A stretch of DNA of 64,000 bases. Source: Agriterribacter humi (GTDB lineage: Bacteria; Bacteroidota; Bacteroidia; Chitinophagales; Chitinophagaceae). Both the position numbers and the translations under genes were made by a program. Positions within the stretch are counted from its first letter, which is position 1. Each line of letters begins with the position of its first letter. Under the pieces are notes generated by a model. It was given only the letters and a program-made list of their open reading frames with translations. It searched no databases and was not told where the DNA came from. The stretch spans positions 372,001-436,000 of the forward strand of contig NZ_VOHQ01000003.1 in the NCBI RefSeq assembly GCF_009192765.1, written 5' to 3'. This document shows, piece after piece, positions 24,958-34,431 of this stretch.

Positions 24958-25074
24958 ATGATAAGATTAATCGCTGCATTACTTTTCGTTCTTTTTCTTT
25001 CTTCCTGTGCCCAATCTATAACACCTTACCAGGCTGCAAATGGCGGGTACAAAAAATGCCGTGATATCAGATGA
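24958..25074 (+). CDS. Very small lipoprotein, possibly truncated
   Basis: The frame starts ATG at 24958: MIRLIAALLFVLFLSSCAQS is a clear lipoprotein signal with lipobox L-S-S-C, followed by only about 20 residues and a TGA. The frame one base later stays open to 25122 and reads DDVKGKRIGSGCTFSGK, so a frameshift in a longer secreted protein is possible. No family recognised. Confidence 0.4.
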   Translation: MIRLIAALLFVLFLSSCAQSITPYQAANGGYKKCRDIR

Positions 25075-25187
25075 TGTGAAGGGAAAACGCATAGGCTCAG
25101 GCTGTACGTTTTCCGGAAAATAAAATGCTGTGCATGGCGCTGTTTAAAGTTCCGCAAAACTTTACCGGTTCCGGTTACCAGCGCAGT

Positions 25188-25242
25188 AAAAGTTTAAATT
25201 CCCTAATTTATATAATGCAGGAATTTAAACTTTTCTTTTTTT
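25188..25242 (+). terminator. Intrinsic terminator before the YcxB gene
   Basis: AAAAGTTTAAATTCC (25188-25202) and GGAATTTAAACTTTT (25220-25234) pair perfectly over 15 positions with a 17-base loop, followed by C and seven T. It ends 13 bases before the next ATG, so it may attenuate that gene as well as end the upstream one. Confidence 0.65.
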
Positions 25243-25255
25243 ATCTTCATGGCTT

Positions 25256-25741
25256 ATGCAGGTAACAGTAACATATAAAAAAGCCCAGGTATTACAAGCG
25301 CTGCGCTATCATTTTATCAGTAAGCGGGAAATTAAATTTATGATCATACTGGTAAATGTTTTTACCTCAGTGGCTGCCATTTTATTCTATTATAAAAAAG
25401 TAACCCCGCTCGCTTTTTTGATCAGCTTTGTTTTATGGGTTGTGCTGATGCTCGCTTTCTGGCGATGGTTACCCTCAGCCATTTACAAAAAATCTGTTAC
25501 ATTCCGCGACAGCTTTCAGGTTTCGCTGGAAGAGAATCATTTTTTTATTGAAAATCCAAAGGGAAGTAAAAGCTGGGCATGGAGAGAATTTAGCGAGATG
25601 ATAGAAACACCTAATTTTTTCCACCTTTATTTTAATCCCCGCAGTTTTTTTTTACTGCCTAAAGATGCATTTGGCGATAGTGACAGGATACATGCAGCAA
25701 GAACATTCCTCAAAAATAAAATAGGCAAAGCAAAACTGTAG
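25256..25741 (+). CDS. YcxB-like membrane protein
   Basis: A 161-residue protein. After 27 N-terminal residues come two hydrophobic segments (about residues 28-46 and 50-70), then a soluble C-terminal domain with VSLEENHFFIENPKGSKSWAWREFSEMIETPNFF and FFLLPKDAF. This matches the YcxB-like domain pattern (short strand with W-x-x-[IF]-x-x-[IV], then LPKR/K-type strand). Function unknown. The start at 25256 is preceded closely by a terminator. Confidence 0.7.
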   Translation: MQVTVTYKKAQVLQALRYHFISKREIKFMIILVNVFTSVAAILFYYKKVTPLAFLISFVLWVVLMLAFWRWLPSAIYKKSVTFRDSFQVSLEENHFFIENPKGSKSWAWREFSEMIETPNFFHLYFNPRSFFLLPKDAFGDSDRIHAARTFLKNKIGKAKL

Positions 25742-25761
25742 AAACGTGCAATTGATACGTT

Positions 25762-26214
25762 CTAATATTTTCGGATCAATATTACGCCTGCAATTAATAA
25801 AACAGCGCCTATTATTCTTCCCGCGCTTATTTCCTGTACACTCATTCCCAGCCATCCGTAATGGTCAATAACCATAGCAGCCAGCAATTGTCCTGCTATA
25901 ATAAGAGCAAAGGTCAGGGCGGTTCCAAGGGTAGGTATAATAAAAGTAATAGCCGCTACATAAAAAGCGCCGATCAATCCCCCCGTAAACAACCATAGCG
26001 GCGCCGACTGTATTCCATTCCACTGAAAGCTGTGCTTACGGCTAATCATCAGGTAAGCGGCTAAAAAAACAGTTCCTACTAAAAAAGATATAAAGGCAGC
26101 AATTACCGGCCCTCCCGAGACTTTACCTAATTTGGCATTTATTGCTGCCTGTATGGGGAGAATAGAGCCTGTGATGGCTGTAATTAGCATTAGCAGAAAT
26201 AGTCTTGATTGCAT
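25762..26214 (-). CDS. DMT-superfamily transporter (YdcZ/DUF606 type)
   Basis: A 150-residue inner-membrane protein with five predicted hydrophobic helices. The N-terminal ITGSILPIQAAINAKLGKVSGGPVIAAFISF is the family signature, and a mid segment LWLFTGGLIGAFYVAAITFI follows. The start was placed at MQSRLFLLM (26214); the frame to 26298 adds 28 residues that overlap an inverted region and lack membrane character. Substrate unknown. It converges with the YcxB gene. Confidence 0.8.
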   Translation of the reverse strand: MQSRLFLLMLITAITGSILPIQAAINAKLGKVSGGPVIAAFISFLVGTVFLAAYLMISRKHSFQWNGIQSAPLWLFTGGLIGAFYVAAITFIIPTLGTALTFALIIAGQLLAAMVIDHYGWLGMSVQEISAGRIIGAVLLIAGVILIRKY

Positions 26215-26326
26215 ATGATTTTTATTTGGCAGAACTTCCGCAGAAAGGAATTCGGCAGAAGGCGGTATAAAAAAACCGGATGCTTTTTCAATGGGCATCC
26301 GGCTTTAAAATAGTTTGGGCAAACAA

Positions 26327-27205
26327 TTATTGAATGTTGGGGTTTTTAGCGTATCCCATTTTGGCTTCCATGCTTAAAGTAGCGTGAGGCACTGCACGTA
26401 ACCTTGCTTTATCTATGAGCTTGCCGGTAACCCTGCAAATACCATATGTTTTGTTCTCAATACGCATCATGGCTTTTTCCAAATGATCAATGTATTGAAT
26501 CTGGCGGCTTGCCATCTGGCTCAATTGTTCTCTTTCCATGCTTATGCTGCCATCTTCCATTGTCATGTACCTGTTTTCACTTTCATCTCCCCCCATATCA
26601 TCTTTACGGGTAATAAGCCCCTGAAGATAATTGAGCTCTTTTTTTGCGGCTTCTAATTTCCGTACTATAAGTTCTCTAAATTCAATTAATTCAGAGTCGC
26701 TATACTTCATAGTAGGGCCACTTTGCTGAGCTGCCGGACGATCAAGTACAGACTGGGTAAATTCGGGCTCGTATTTCCTTGCATGGTTTGTACTTAATTT
26801 GGGAATAACAACGGGTTTGCTTGCTTTTGTCTTTTCCACTTGTGCTTTCGCTGCTTTTTTTATTTGTTCAAATTTTGAAGGTGATTGTTTTATTGGGGCA
26901 GCCGGTACTTCCTTAGCTACTTTTTTAGCTGGCTCGTGACTAACTGCATGCGCAACTTTTTTTACAGGGGCAACAGGTTTTGTTGCTGTTTTTGGGTGTG
27001 CAGGCTTTTTAGTTTCCAGCTTTTTCTCTGTTTTTTTCGCAACAGGCTTGTGCGCCACCGCTTTGGCAGGTTTAGCCTGTTTAGAAGGCTTTGCAACCTT
27101 TTTAGGTGCGGGTTTTGCAGGTTTCACTGCTTTTTTGGGTGCCGCCTTAGCAGGTTTTCCTTTAGGAGTTGCTGCTTTTTTTGCTGCTTTCTTATTGGTT
27201 GCCAT
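26327..27205 (-). CDS. DksA/TraR-like protein with histone-H1-like tail, zinc cysteines lost
   Basis: A 292-residue protein. Residues 1-150 are low-complexity, rich in Lys, Ala and Pro (repeats of AKPAKAAPKK type). The C-terminal 120 residues are the DksA-like coiled coil and globular part: SELIEFRELIVRKLEAAKKEL, then MASRQIQYIDHLEKAMMRIENKTYGICRVTGKLI. In classical DksA two Cys pairs hold zinc; here only one Cys remains (GICRVTGK). It starts four bases after the ileS stop, so it is co-transcribed with ileS, a pairing I remember from other Bacteroidota. Confidence 0.85.
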   Translation of the reverse strand: MATNKKAAKKAATPKGKPAKAAPKKAVKPAKPAPKKVAKPSKQAKPAKAVAHKPVAKKTEKKLETKKPAHPKTATKPVAPVKKVAHAVSHEPAKKVAKEVPAAPIKQSPSKFEQIKKAAKAQVEKTKASKPVVIPKLSTNHARKYEPEFTQSVLDRPAAQQSGPTMKYSDSELIEFRELIVRKLEAAKKELNYLQGLITRKDDMGGDESENRYMTMEDGSISMEREQLSQMASRQIQYIDHLEKAMMRIENKTYGICRVTGKLIDKARLRAVPHATLSMEAKMGYAKNPNIQ

Positions 27206-27209
27206 GCAT

Positions 27210-30200
27210 TTATACTTTTTTGGTCACTAAAATTTTTAAAGGTATGTCATTTATTTCTATATCAATACCATTCGTAATATCTGGTAACCATTCTAATTTA
27301 TCTGCCAAAATTTCCGCGCAAATATATGTATTATATTCAGTGATAGACGGTTTGAGAGCAGTATTTTCAGATAGTTTTACCAGAATTCTGTCAGTCAGTT
27401 CATAGCCATTGTCTTTACGGATTTTTTGGATCCTGTTAACGATTTCTCTTGCATTGCCTTCGCTTTCTAACTCGGGCGTAAGTGTTACATCAAGGGCCAC
27501 GGTTAGCATTCCCTTATTGGCTACCATCCAACCCGGTACATCTTCGCTCTGAATTTCCACTTCCGACAGTTGAAGCGGAATTTTTTCTCCGTTTACATGA
27601 AGTGTGTAAACACCTTCTGTTTCTATTGTAGCTATATCTTCCTGGGTAAATGATGCTATCGCAGTACTTACAGGCTTCATTTTTGCTCCCAGTTTTTTGC
27701 CCAGGGCTATAAAGTTGGGCTTTATCTTTTTGCTTATAAATCCATTTCCTTCTGTAATATATTCTATTTCCTTAATATTCACTTCGTTTTTGATGAGGTC
27801 TTCCACTTTGATTATCTGATCCTTCATTTGTTTGTTTTGTACAGGAATGAGGACTTTCCGCAGCGGTTGACGAACTTTTATGTTTACTTTCTTACGAAGC
27901 GAAAGTATCAGCGATGAAATATCCTGGGCCATTTGCATTCTTTCTTCCAGTGCTGCATCTATTATTGCTGCGTCTGGTTCCGGGAATAAAGTATGATGAA
28001 TGGATATTGCCTTGTTTCTACCGGAAACAGCATTCAGGTTGTTGAATAAGGCATCGCAAAAGAAAGGTGAAACAGGCGCCATAAGTTGCAGTACGGTTTC
28101 CAAACATTCGTACAGCGTTTGATAAGCGCATATCTTGTCATGCTCATATTCGCCTTTCCAGAAGCGGCGGCGGCACAATCTTACATACCAGTTGCTTAAA
28201 TGCTCATCTACAAAATCTTCAATCGCCCTTCCGGCATGGGTAGGTTCATAATCGTCCATGTATTCCGTCACCCGCTTCTTCAGGCTGTTTAAAGAAGAAA
28301 GGATCCAGCGGTCTATTTCCGGGCGCTGATCTAAAGGAATATAGGCTTCCTTAAATGCGAACCCGTCTACATTGGCGTATAGCGCAAAGAACTGGTAGGT
28401 ATTATACAAGGTACCAAAGAATTTGCGCTGTACTTCTTTTATTCCCTGGAGGTCAAACTTTAAGCTATCCCAGGGGGAAGCATTCGTAATAAGATACCAC
28501 CGGGTAGCATCTGCCCCGTATTGTTCAATAGTGGCAAAGGGATCTACTACGTTACCCACGCGCTTGCTCATCTTGTTCCCATTCTTATCCAGCACCAGAC
28601 CATTTGAAACACAGGTTCTGAAAGCGAGCCCGGGGTATTTCTCATCATTCACTTCTATACCGGCTTTTTGAAGTTCTTCCTGTACCGATTCTTTAAGCAG
28701 GCTTCCCAGGGCGTGGAGCGTATAAAACCAGCCACGGGTTTGATCTACCCCTTCGGCTATAAAATCGGCAGGGTAGTTTTGGGCGAAAATTTCAACATTT
28801 TCAAAAGGGAAATGCCATTGGGCATAAGGCATGGCGCCACTGTCGAACCATACATCTACCAGGTCGGGGATGCGTTTCATGGGTTTCCCGGTATTGCTCA
28901 CCAGAATTACTTCATCTACATAGGGTTTGTGGAGGTCGAGGATACCGTTGTGCAAATAATTTTCATTTACATTGCCACCCAGTACTTCATTCGCCTTTTT
29001 AATTTCCTCGTTTAGTTCATGTATTGAGCCAATACATTTTTCTTCAGAGCCATCTTCCGTTCTCCAAACAGGTAACGGTGTTCCCCAATACCGGCTCCTG
29101 CTTAGGTTCCAGTCAACCATATTCTCTAACCAGTTGCCAAAACGACCTTCACCTGTTGATTTGGGTTTCCAGTTGATGGTTTTGTTCAATTCAACCATCC
29201 TGCCTTTTAAAGCAGTTGTTTTTATAAACCAGGCATCCAAAGGATAATATAGTACCGGTTTATCCGTACGCCAGCAATGGGGGTAATTGTGTTCGTATTT
29301 CTCAATTTTAAAAGCGCGGTTCTCTTTTTTTAGTTTTACAGCAATATCCACGTTCACATCCGCATAATCCTCCTGATCCTTATAGTTTTTTACATATCGG
29401 TTACTGAATTCTCCAAGCCCCTCAATAAATTTTCCTTCCCTGTCTACCATAGTAAGGATGCCAATATTGTACTTTTTCCCCACTTTATAGTCATCCGCAC
29501 CAAAAGCCGGAGCCGTGTGTACTATACCGGTGCCATCTTCGGTTGTTACAAAATCGCCCAGCATAATGCGAAATGGATCTGCGCCGGGAGTTATTTCCCG
29601 GATGGCTTCAGCAGAGTTTGCTTTAAATGGAAGGAGTTGCTCATAGCTTATCGTTTCAAGGTCTTTTCCTTTGAACTCCCTGAGTATTTTCCATGGCAGT
29701 GTTTTGGCTGGGGGGGAGTATCTTTCAAAATCTCCGTTCTCATCTTCAGCCTTAAAATATGTATGGATCAGGGCTTTGGCAAGCACAACATGTATAGGCA
29801 AATGTGTATAAGGATTAAATGTTTGCACCAATACATAATCAATATTAGCTCCAACGGTAAGCCCAAGATTGGAGGGCAAAGTCCATGGGGTAGTGGTCCA
29901 GGCCAGAAAAAAAAGCTCATCACTCTGGGCGGCATCAAATAAGAACTTGCTTTTTTCGTCTTTCACTGCCTTAAACATAACAACAGCGGAAGTATCCTTC
30001 ACCATTTTATAAGTGCCGGGCTGGTTCAATTCATGCGAGCTTAAACCCGTACCTGCTGCGGGCGAGTAAGGCTGAATGCTTACACTTTCATAGAGCAATT
30101 TTTTTTTATATAACTCTTTCAGGCACCACCAGAGTGTTTCAATATACTTATTCTCAAAAGTAATATATGGATCAGAGAGGTTTACCCAGTAACCCATTTT

Positions 30201-30635
30201 GGTGGTTAGCTCATCCCACTTGTCTTTGTATTTTAATACCTCCCTGCGACAGATAGCGTTGTATTCCTCAACCGATATTCCTGCCTGTCCGGCAGACGGG
30301 TTTTTGCCAATATCTTCTTTTGTAATGCCCAGCATTTTTTCAACCCCTAATTCTACAGGAAGCCCATGGGTATCCCAGCCTGCCTTACGTTTTACCTGGT
30401 ATCCTTTCATGCTTTTATAGCGGCAAACCAGGTCTTTTAGGGTACGGCCTATAACGTGGTGAATGCCCGGCATGCCGTTGGCGCTGGGCGGCCCTTCATA
30501 AAATACGAAAGACGGCGCTCCGTTGCGCAGGCTTATGCTTTTTTCAAACGACTGATCCTCAGCCCATTTTGCTAATATTTCCTGCTCTGTAGCCGGCAGG
30601 TTCAATCCCGTATATTCCTTATACCTTATTGCCAT
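27210..30635 (-). CDS. ileS: Isoleucyl-tRNA synthetase
   Basis: A 1141-residue class Ia synthetase. The HIGH-like motif is in PPSANGMPGIHHV near residue 50, the editing-domain segment TTPWTLPSNLGLTVG near 250, and the KMSKS-type loop in GNKMSKRVGNVVDP near 690, followed by an anticodon-binding domain. The length and arrangement are those of the eukaryote-like IleS common in Bacteroidota. The start MAIRYKEYTG at 30635 fits the family; a -7 like TAACTTCG lies 21-28 bases upstream. Forms an operon with the DksA-like gene. Confidence 0.95.
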   Translation of the reverse strand: MAIRYKEYTGLNLPATEQEILAKWAEDQSFEKSISLRNGAPSFVFYEGPPSANGMPGIHHVIGRTLKDLVCRYKSMKGYQVKRKAGWDTHGLPVELGVEKMLGITKEDIGKNPSAGQAGISVEEYNAICRREVLKYKDKWDELTTKMGYWVNLSDPYITFENKYIETLWWCLKELYKKKLLYESVSIQPYSPAAGTGLSSHELNQPGTYKMVKDTSAVVMFKAVKDEKSKFLFDAAQSDELFFLAWTTTPWTLPSNLGLTVGANIDYVLVQTFNPYTHLPIHVVLAKALIHTYFKAEDENGDFERYSPPAKTLPWKILREFKGKDLETISYEQLLPFKANSAEAIREITPGADPFRIMLGDFVTTEDGTGIVHTAPAFGADDYKVGKKYNIGILTMVDREGKFIEGLGEFSNRYVKNYKDQEDYADVNVDIAVKLKKENRAFKIEKYEHNYPHCWRTDKPVLYYPLDAWFIKTTALKGRMVELNKTINWKPKSTGEGRFGNWLENMVDWNLSRSRYWGTPLPVWRTEDGSEEKCIGSIHELNEEIKKANEVLGGNVNENYLHNGILDLHKPYVDEVILVSNTGKPMKRIPDLVDVWFDSGAMPYAQWHFPFENVEIFAQNYPADFIAEGVDQTRGWFYTLHALGSLLKESVQEELQKAGIEVNDEKYPGLAFRTCVSNGLVLDKNGNKMSKRVGNVVDPFATIEQYGADATRWYLITNASPWDSLKFDLQGIKEVQRKFFGTLYNTYQFFALYANVDGFAFKEAYIPLDQRPEIDRWILSSLNSLKKRVTEYMDDYEPTHAGRAIEDFVDEHLSNWYVRLCRRRFWKGEYEHDKICAYQTLYECLETVLQLMAPVSPFFCDALFNNLNAVSGRNKAISIHHTLFPEPDAAIIDAALEERMQMAQDISSLILSLRKKVNIKVRQPLRKVLIPVQNKQMKDQIIKVEDLIKNEVNIKEIEYITEGNGFISKKIKPNFIALGKKLGAKMKPVSTAIASFTQEDIATIETEGVYTLHVNGEKIPLQLSEVEIQSEDVPGWMVANKGMLTVALDVTLTPELESEGNAREIVNRIQKIRKDNGYELTDRILVKLSENTALKPSITEYNTYICAEILADKLEWLPDITNGIDIEINDIPLKILVTKKV

Positions 30636-31372
30636 ATAAAGCCAAAAAATGTTGGCGAAGTTACAGAAATATAAGCTATTGAGCGGCATATTGTTCCTGT
30701 GTGTGCGTTCACTACAGGGTTGGCATGATTATTCTGAAGTTATAACAGGAAGCATTTTAAAGCCATAATGAATAAGGTGTGGTTATTTGAATTACCGGAT
30801 GTTGATGATTCAGCAAATGAGGAAAGCGGAACCCGATAATCTTCCGCTAATCTTCAGGTATGCATATACGGTAGATGATGCAGATGCGGGAATAATTTCC
30901 CCATCATAACCAAAAGTGTGTGTGCATTTACACAATGCGCACAAAATAAAACAGGAGGAAGTGTAAAGAAAGGTTATACCTCAAAGTGGTTATAAGGTTT
31001 GTAATCAATGGTATTTAATGAGGTGAAAGATGTTCACTTATCCACATCTTTAAAGTTTGGCACAGTTTCTGAAAATTAAAGACTTACATACGAAGACAGC
31101 AGCATTTTAAGTAAGTGTTTTCATTCTTTAAATACAAACACATAGATTTCTTTAAATAAAAATACTAAGTTTTTCCAGGGTTTAGGGATTAGGGATCGAG
31201 GGGAGCAGTCGTGCTCCCTTCTTCTTTTACATAACCGCCGGACTAAAAATAGAGAGCTTATTTTTTTATTGATTTTGCATTATTTTAACAACACTCTTAT
31301 TTAATCAGTGCTGTCGTTCACTTCTACTTTCAGTCAGTATCCTTTTTTAGAAAATACATCTAACGCTTTGGG
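30636..31372. other. Long non-coding region between ileS and the nitroreductase gene
   Basis: 737 bases without a recognised gene, upstream of ileS and downstream of the nitroreductase. It contains two short unsupported frames (23 codons from 30768, 36 codons from 30799), a perfect DnaA-box TTATCCACA at 31038-31046, and a terminator-like hairpin at 31201-31218. Nothing else could be named. Confidence 0.55.
31201..31228. terminator. Terminator-like hairpin
   Basis: GGGAGCA (31201-31207) pairs perfectly with TGCTCCC (31212-31218) across GTCG, followed by a T-rich stretch on the plus strand. It is well placed to end transcripts in the gap, though on the minus strand it is 155 bases past the nitroreductase stop. 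Confidence 0.5.
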
Positions 31373-31957
31373 TTAACGGATCCAGCTTACCTTCCGATTT
31401 ATATGGATACGTTTGCCTTTTGCAGAAGGAACAGCAATATAACCGGTATAAAAAAAGCCAAGTAACTTATCCGTTTCTCCCAGTCCAAAAAAACTTTTAG
31501 CTTTTTCATAATAAGTGATGCCCCCTGTAGTCCAGTATCCTCCTAATCCATATGCAGCAACAGAAAGATAAATATTTTGCACCGCACAGGCAACAGCTTC
31601 TATGTCTTCTATTTCAGGTATTTTGCTATTTGCGTCCCGTTTCATGCCCAAAGCAATAATATGCGAGGCTTTTAGAGGCTGCTGCTGTAATTTAATGTAT
31701 TTGCTTTCTGTAAACTTACTTCCGGATTCCTGCTTATACAATTCACTTTGGAATGAAGCCAGTTGTTTTATCCCGTCTCCTGTATATACAGAGAAATGCC
31801 AGGGCTCATTTTGCCCGTGCGTTGGCGCCCATGTGGCATTGATCAATATATTTTCAATGATTTCATCGGGTATGTATTTGCCTGTATCAAACTGGTCCGG
31901 AAATACGGAACGCCTGTTACGGATAAGATGGTTGATGCTATCGGTGTTGTATTGCAT
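31373..31957 (-). CDS. Nitroreductase family protein
   Basis: A 194-residue flavin reductase of the nitroreductase fold. LIRNRRSVFPDQF is the FMN-binding N-terminal motif, then NATWAPTHGQNEPWHFSVY near residue 45 and AVACAVQNIYLSVAAYGLGGYWTTGG near 125. Likely an FMN-dependent NAD(P)H oxidoreductase acting as a dimer; the substrate cannot be predicted. It is the last gene of a minus-strand run after hemJ. Confidence 0.88.
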   Translation of the reverse strand: MQYNTDSINHLIRNRRSVFPDQFDTGKYIPDEIIENILINATWAPTHGQNEPWHFSVYTGDGIKQLASFQSELYKQESGSKFTESKYIKLQQQPLKASHIIALGMKRDANSKIPEIEDIEAVACAVQNIYLSVAAYGLGGYWTTGGITYYEKAKSFFGLGETDKLLGFFYTGYIAVPSAKGKRIHINRKVSWIR

Positions 31958-31965
31958 ACATTAGT

Positions 31966-32149
31966 TTTTAAAGGTTTCAGGTTTCAGGGAAAACGCGTTT
32001 CCATCTGGGCCTATCGTTTATTATATGTGGTTTATGGTTGCATTTGTCTTCGGATTTCGAAATTTAATTCTTCGGGGTTTTGTATCTACCATGGCGGACA
32101 GGATTTTTTTGTTTTTTGTAGTTTGGTTCTGGGTTCTTTGTCTTTCCGA
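31966..32149. repeat. Degenerate repeat region next to the hemJ stop
   Basis: The gap between hemJ and the nitroreductase gene is filled with family words: AGGTTTCAGGTTTCAGGG at 31973-31990, TGTGGTTTATGGTTGCA at 32026-32042, then CTTCGGATTTCGAAA and GTAGTTTGGTTCTGGG. The 17-mer TGTGGTTTATGGTTGCA recurs exactly at 44664-44680. Confidence 0.6.
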
Positions 32150-32692
32150 TTATTTCCTCCCCTTGGATTCTTTCTCCCTCAGCCTTCTGTATACTTTTAT
32201 TGCACTCATTAAAGCAATTACAAAAGCTATTAGTCCCAATAATCCCCAGGCCCAGCTCATATTTTGTTTTACGGAAACCAGCATTACAATAGCAACCAAA
32301 AAAATGGTCGCTACTTCATTCCATATTCTTAATTGCCGGGATGACCAGCGGAAAATGCCTTTCATTTGCTGGGTGTAAATGTGTTGCAGGGAAAAATGAT
32401 ATAAAAATAATCCCAGTACAAAGCAAAGTTTAATAATCAGCCAGCCTGGCAGAGAACCCAGCATATACCACATCCATGATCCGAAAACGAGGGTAAGTAC
32501 AGCAGAAGGCCAGGTAATGCCCATCCACAATCTTTTGATCATAATACGGTACTGGTCGTGGAGTATGGTTTTGGCCGGTTCCGGTTTTTCTGCGGCTTCC
32601 GTATTGTAAATAAACAGGCGCACTATGTAAAACATACCGCTGAACCAGGTTACTATAAAAATAATATGAAGCGCTTTAATGTAGAAGTACAT
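32150..32692 (-). CDS. hemJ: Protoporphyrinogen IX oxidase HemJ (CopD-like)
   Basis: A 180-residue membrane protein of the HemJ family, which oxidises protoporphyrinogen IX in heme synthesis. The N-terminal YIKALHIIFIVTWFSGMFYIVRLFIY carries the conserved heme-ligand His, and four further hydrophobic helices follow with the W-x-K-L-type LIIKLCFVLGLFLYHF near residue 85. It is only five bases after the flippase gene, so the two are likely co-transcribed. Confidence 0.85.
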   Translation of the reverse strand: MYFYIKALHIIFIVTWFSGMFYIVRLFIYNTEAAEKPEPAKTILHDQYRIMIKRLWMGITWPSAVLTLVFGSWMWYMLGSLPGWLIIKLCFVLGLFLYHFSLQHIYTQQMKGIFRWSSRQLRIWNEVATIFLVAIVMLVSVKQNMSWAWGLLGLIAFVIALMSAIKVYRRLREKESKGRK

Positions 32693-32697
32693 ATTTT

Positions 32698-34206
32698 TTA
32701 CTTTAAAAGCCTGCCCACAACAGGAAGTTTCTGAAACTCATTCTTTTCTATTTTAAGAACAAAAAGCAGGAAGGCGCCTAATATTACAGTAGCCGTAGTA
32801 TAATTAAAAGCCATATTAGACCATAAGTGTGTTAGCAGCTTGTGCAGGTAAAACAATAAAACCACAATAACAATATAGGCACTGAGTTTTTTCCAGGCAT
32901 AAGGAACAGGGTATTCTTTTTGTCCCCATATATAGCAACTTACCATCATGGCAAGATAGCAGAAAAAGGTTGCCCAGGCACTTGCCATATAACCAAAGCG
33001 TGGAATAAACAGGTAATTAATAAAAATAGTGATCAGTGCCCCTCCAATAGTGATCCATGCGCCTGCTGATATTTTATTGGTTATTTTATACCATACCGAC
33101 AAGTTATAATAAATGCCCAGGAACATGTTGGCCAATAAAAGGACAGGTACAATTTTCAGCCCCTCCCAAAAAACAGGATTTTGTATAAAATATTTCCATG
33201 CCTCCATGTACAATGCCACAAAAAGGAACATAACACAAATAATGATCACAAAAAATTTCATCACTCTTGCGTAGATACGCTGGGGATTTTCACCGGAGGC
33301 CTGCTTAAAGAAAAAGGGTTCTGCTCCCAGGCGGAAGGCTTGTATAAAAACTGTTATCAGAATTGCTAATTTATAACAGGCGCCATATGTGCCTATTTCA
33401 ACCTTCATATCGCCACCGGCTGGCGGTACACCCCACCACCCCAGCATCAGGCGGTCAATTGTTTCGTTAACCATACCTCCAAACCCCACTACTAACATGG
33501 GCAGGGAATAGATCATGATTTCCTTCCATAATTTTACATTAAAGTGCCAGCGGATTAACCGGAATTCGCTCCATAATAATAATACCGCAAAAGCAGACTG
33601 AAACAGGTTGGCGATAATAACATAGGTAGTCCCCATGTTTTTATTGTTCAGGACGGAAAAAACGCTGTTGGGGTTTGAAGCTGCAAGTTTTGGCGTAACG
33701 GATAGCAGGAAATAGAGTGTGCCAATATTTAAAAGTACAGAAGTTAAACGGACAAAGGCATATTTTAGTGGTCTGCCATCCTGCCGTAGCCTGGCAAAGG
33801 GTATAGTAGAAAGGCTGTCAAAAGCTACTATCAGTATAGCAATGGTAATGTACTCAGGATGATCGGCTACATTAGCAAAACTGGCCAGCGGCGATGTACA
33901 TAGCAACAATAATCCTGTAAGCAAAATGGTAGAAGTAATGATTGAAATACTTGTAGTATTATACAAATCCTTTTTGTACTGCGGGTGCTGACTAAACCGG
34001 AAAAAGCCGGTTTCTAACCCGTAGGTATAAATGACATTTAAGAAAGAAGTAAGGGCGTAAACCAGGGTCATATCGCCATAGCTTCCCCCGCTTAGCTTTA
34101 ACGTAAGGTAAGGGGTAAGTATATAAGTTAGCAGCCTGGCAATAATACTGCTTACTCCATACCATAACGTTTGTCCTGCTAATTGTTTAATGCCTGCCAA
34201 AAACAA
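32698..34206 (-). CDS. Oligosaccharide flippase / MOP-family exporter
   Basis: A 502-residue protein with about 12-14 hydrophobic helices. The N-terminal LAGQTLWYGVSSIIARLLTYILTPYLT is typical of Wzx-type polysaccharide exporters, and the GTYGACYKLAILITVFIQAFRLGAEPFFF segment near residue 280 is conserved in Bacteroidota members. Probably exports a lipid-linked saccharide or similar. No glycosyltransferase neighbours support a specific pathway. Confidence 0.8.
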   Translation of the reverse strand: MFLAGIKQLAGQTLWYGVSSIIARLLTYILTPYLTLKLSGGSYGDMTLVYALTSFLNVIYTYGLETGFFRFSQHPQYKKDLYNTTSISIITSTILLTGLLLLCTSPLASFANVADHPEYITIAILIVAFDSLSTIPFARLRQDGRPLKYAFVRLTSVLLNIGTLYFLLSVTPKLAASNPNSVFSVLNNKNMGTTYVIIANLFQSAFAVLLLWSEFRLIRWHFNVKLWKEIMIYSLPMLVVGFGGMVNETIDRLMLGWWGVPPAGGDMKVEIGTYGACYKLAILITVFIQAFRLGAEPFFFKQASGENPQRIYARVMKFFVIIICVMFLFVALYMEAWKYFIQNPVFWEGLKIVPVLLLANMFLGIYYNLSVWYKITNKISAGAWITIGGALITIFINYLFIPRFGYMASAWATFFCYLAMMVSCYIWGQKEYPVPYAWKKLSAYIVIVVLLFYLHKLLTHLWSNMAFNYTTATVILGAFLLFVLKIEKNEFQKLPVVGRLLK

Positions 34207-34431
34207 AAATGTTTAAACGAAAAAGAGTGCGGTAAAGATAAGTGGAATAAGTATTTTGATCACAAACCCTTTTGAATAATCAATTTCTCCCGTTCGGGTT
34301 CACATGCTATAGTTTTTCTTTCCCGGCTTCAGCGTAATGGTTTTTATTGTGCTTTTGCTTTTTGGAATGAAATTTTTATAGGGATGCAACCTTTTTTCTG
34401 TAATATATAGTCTCTTATTACAAATGAGTAT

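Noticed and set aside
30799-30909. 36-codon frame with protein-like composition
   Set aside because: No signal, motif, promoter or homologue could be seen, and a second frame overlaps it, so chance is as likely.
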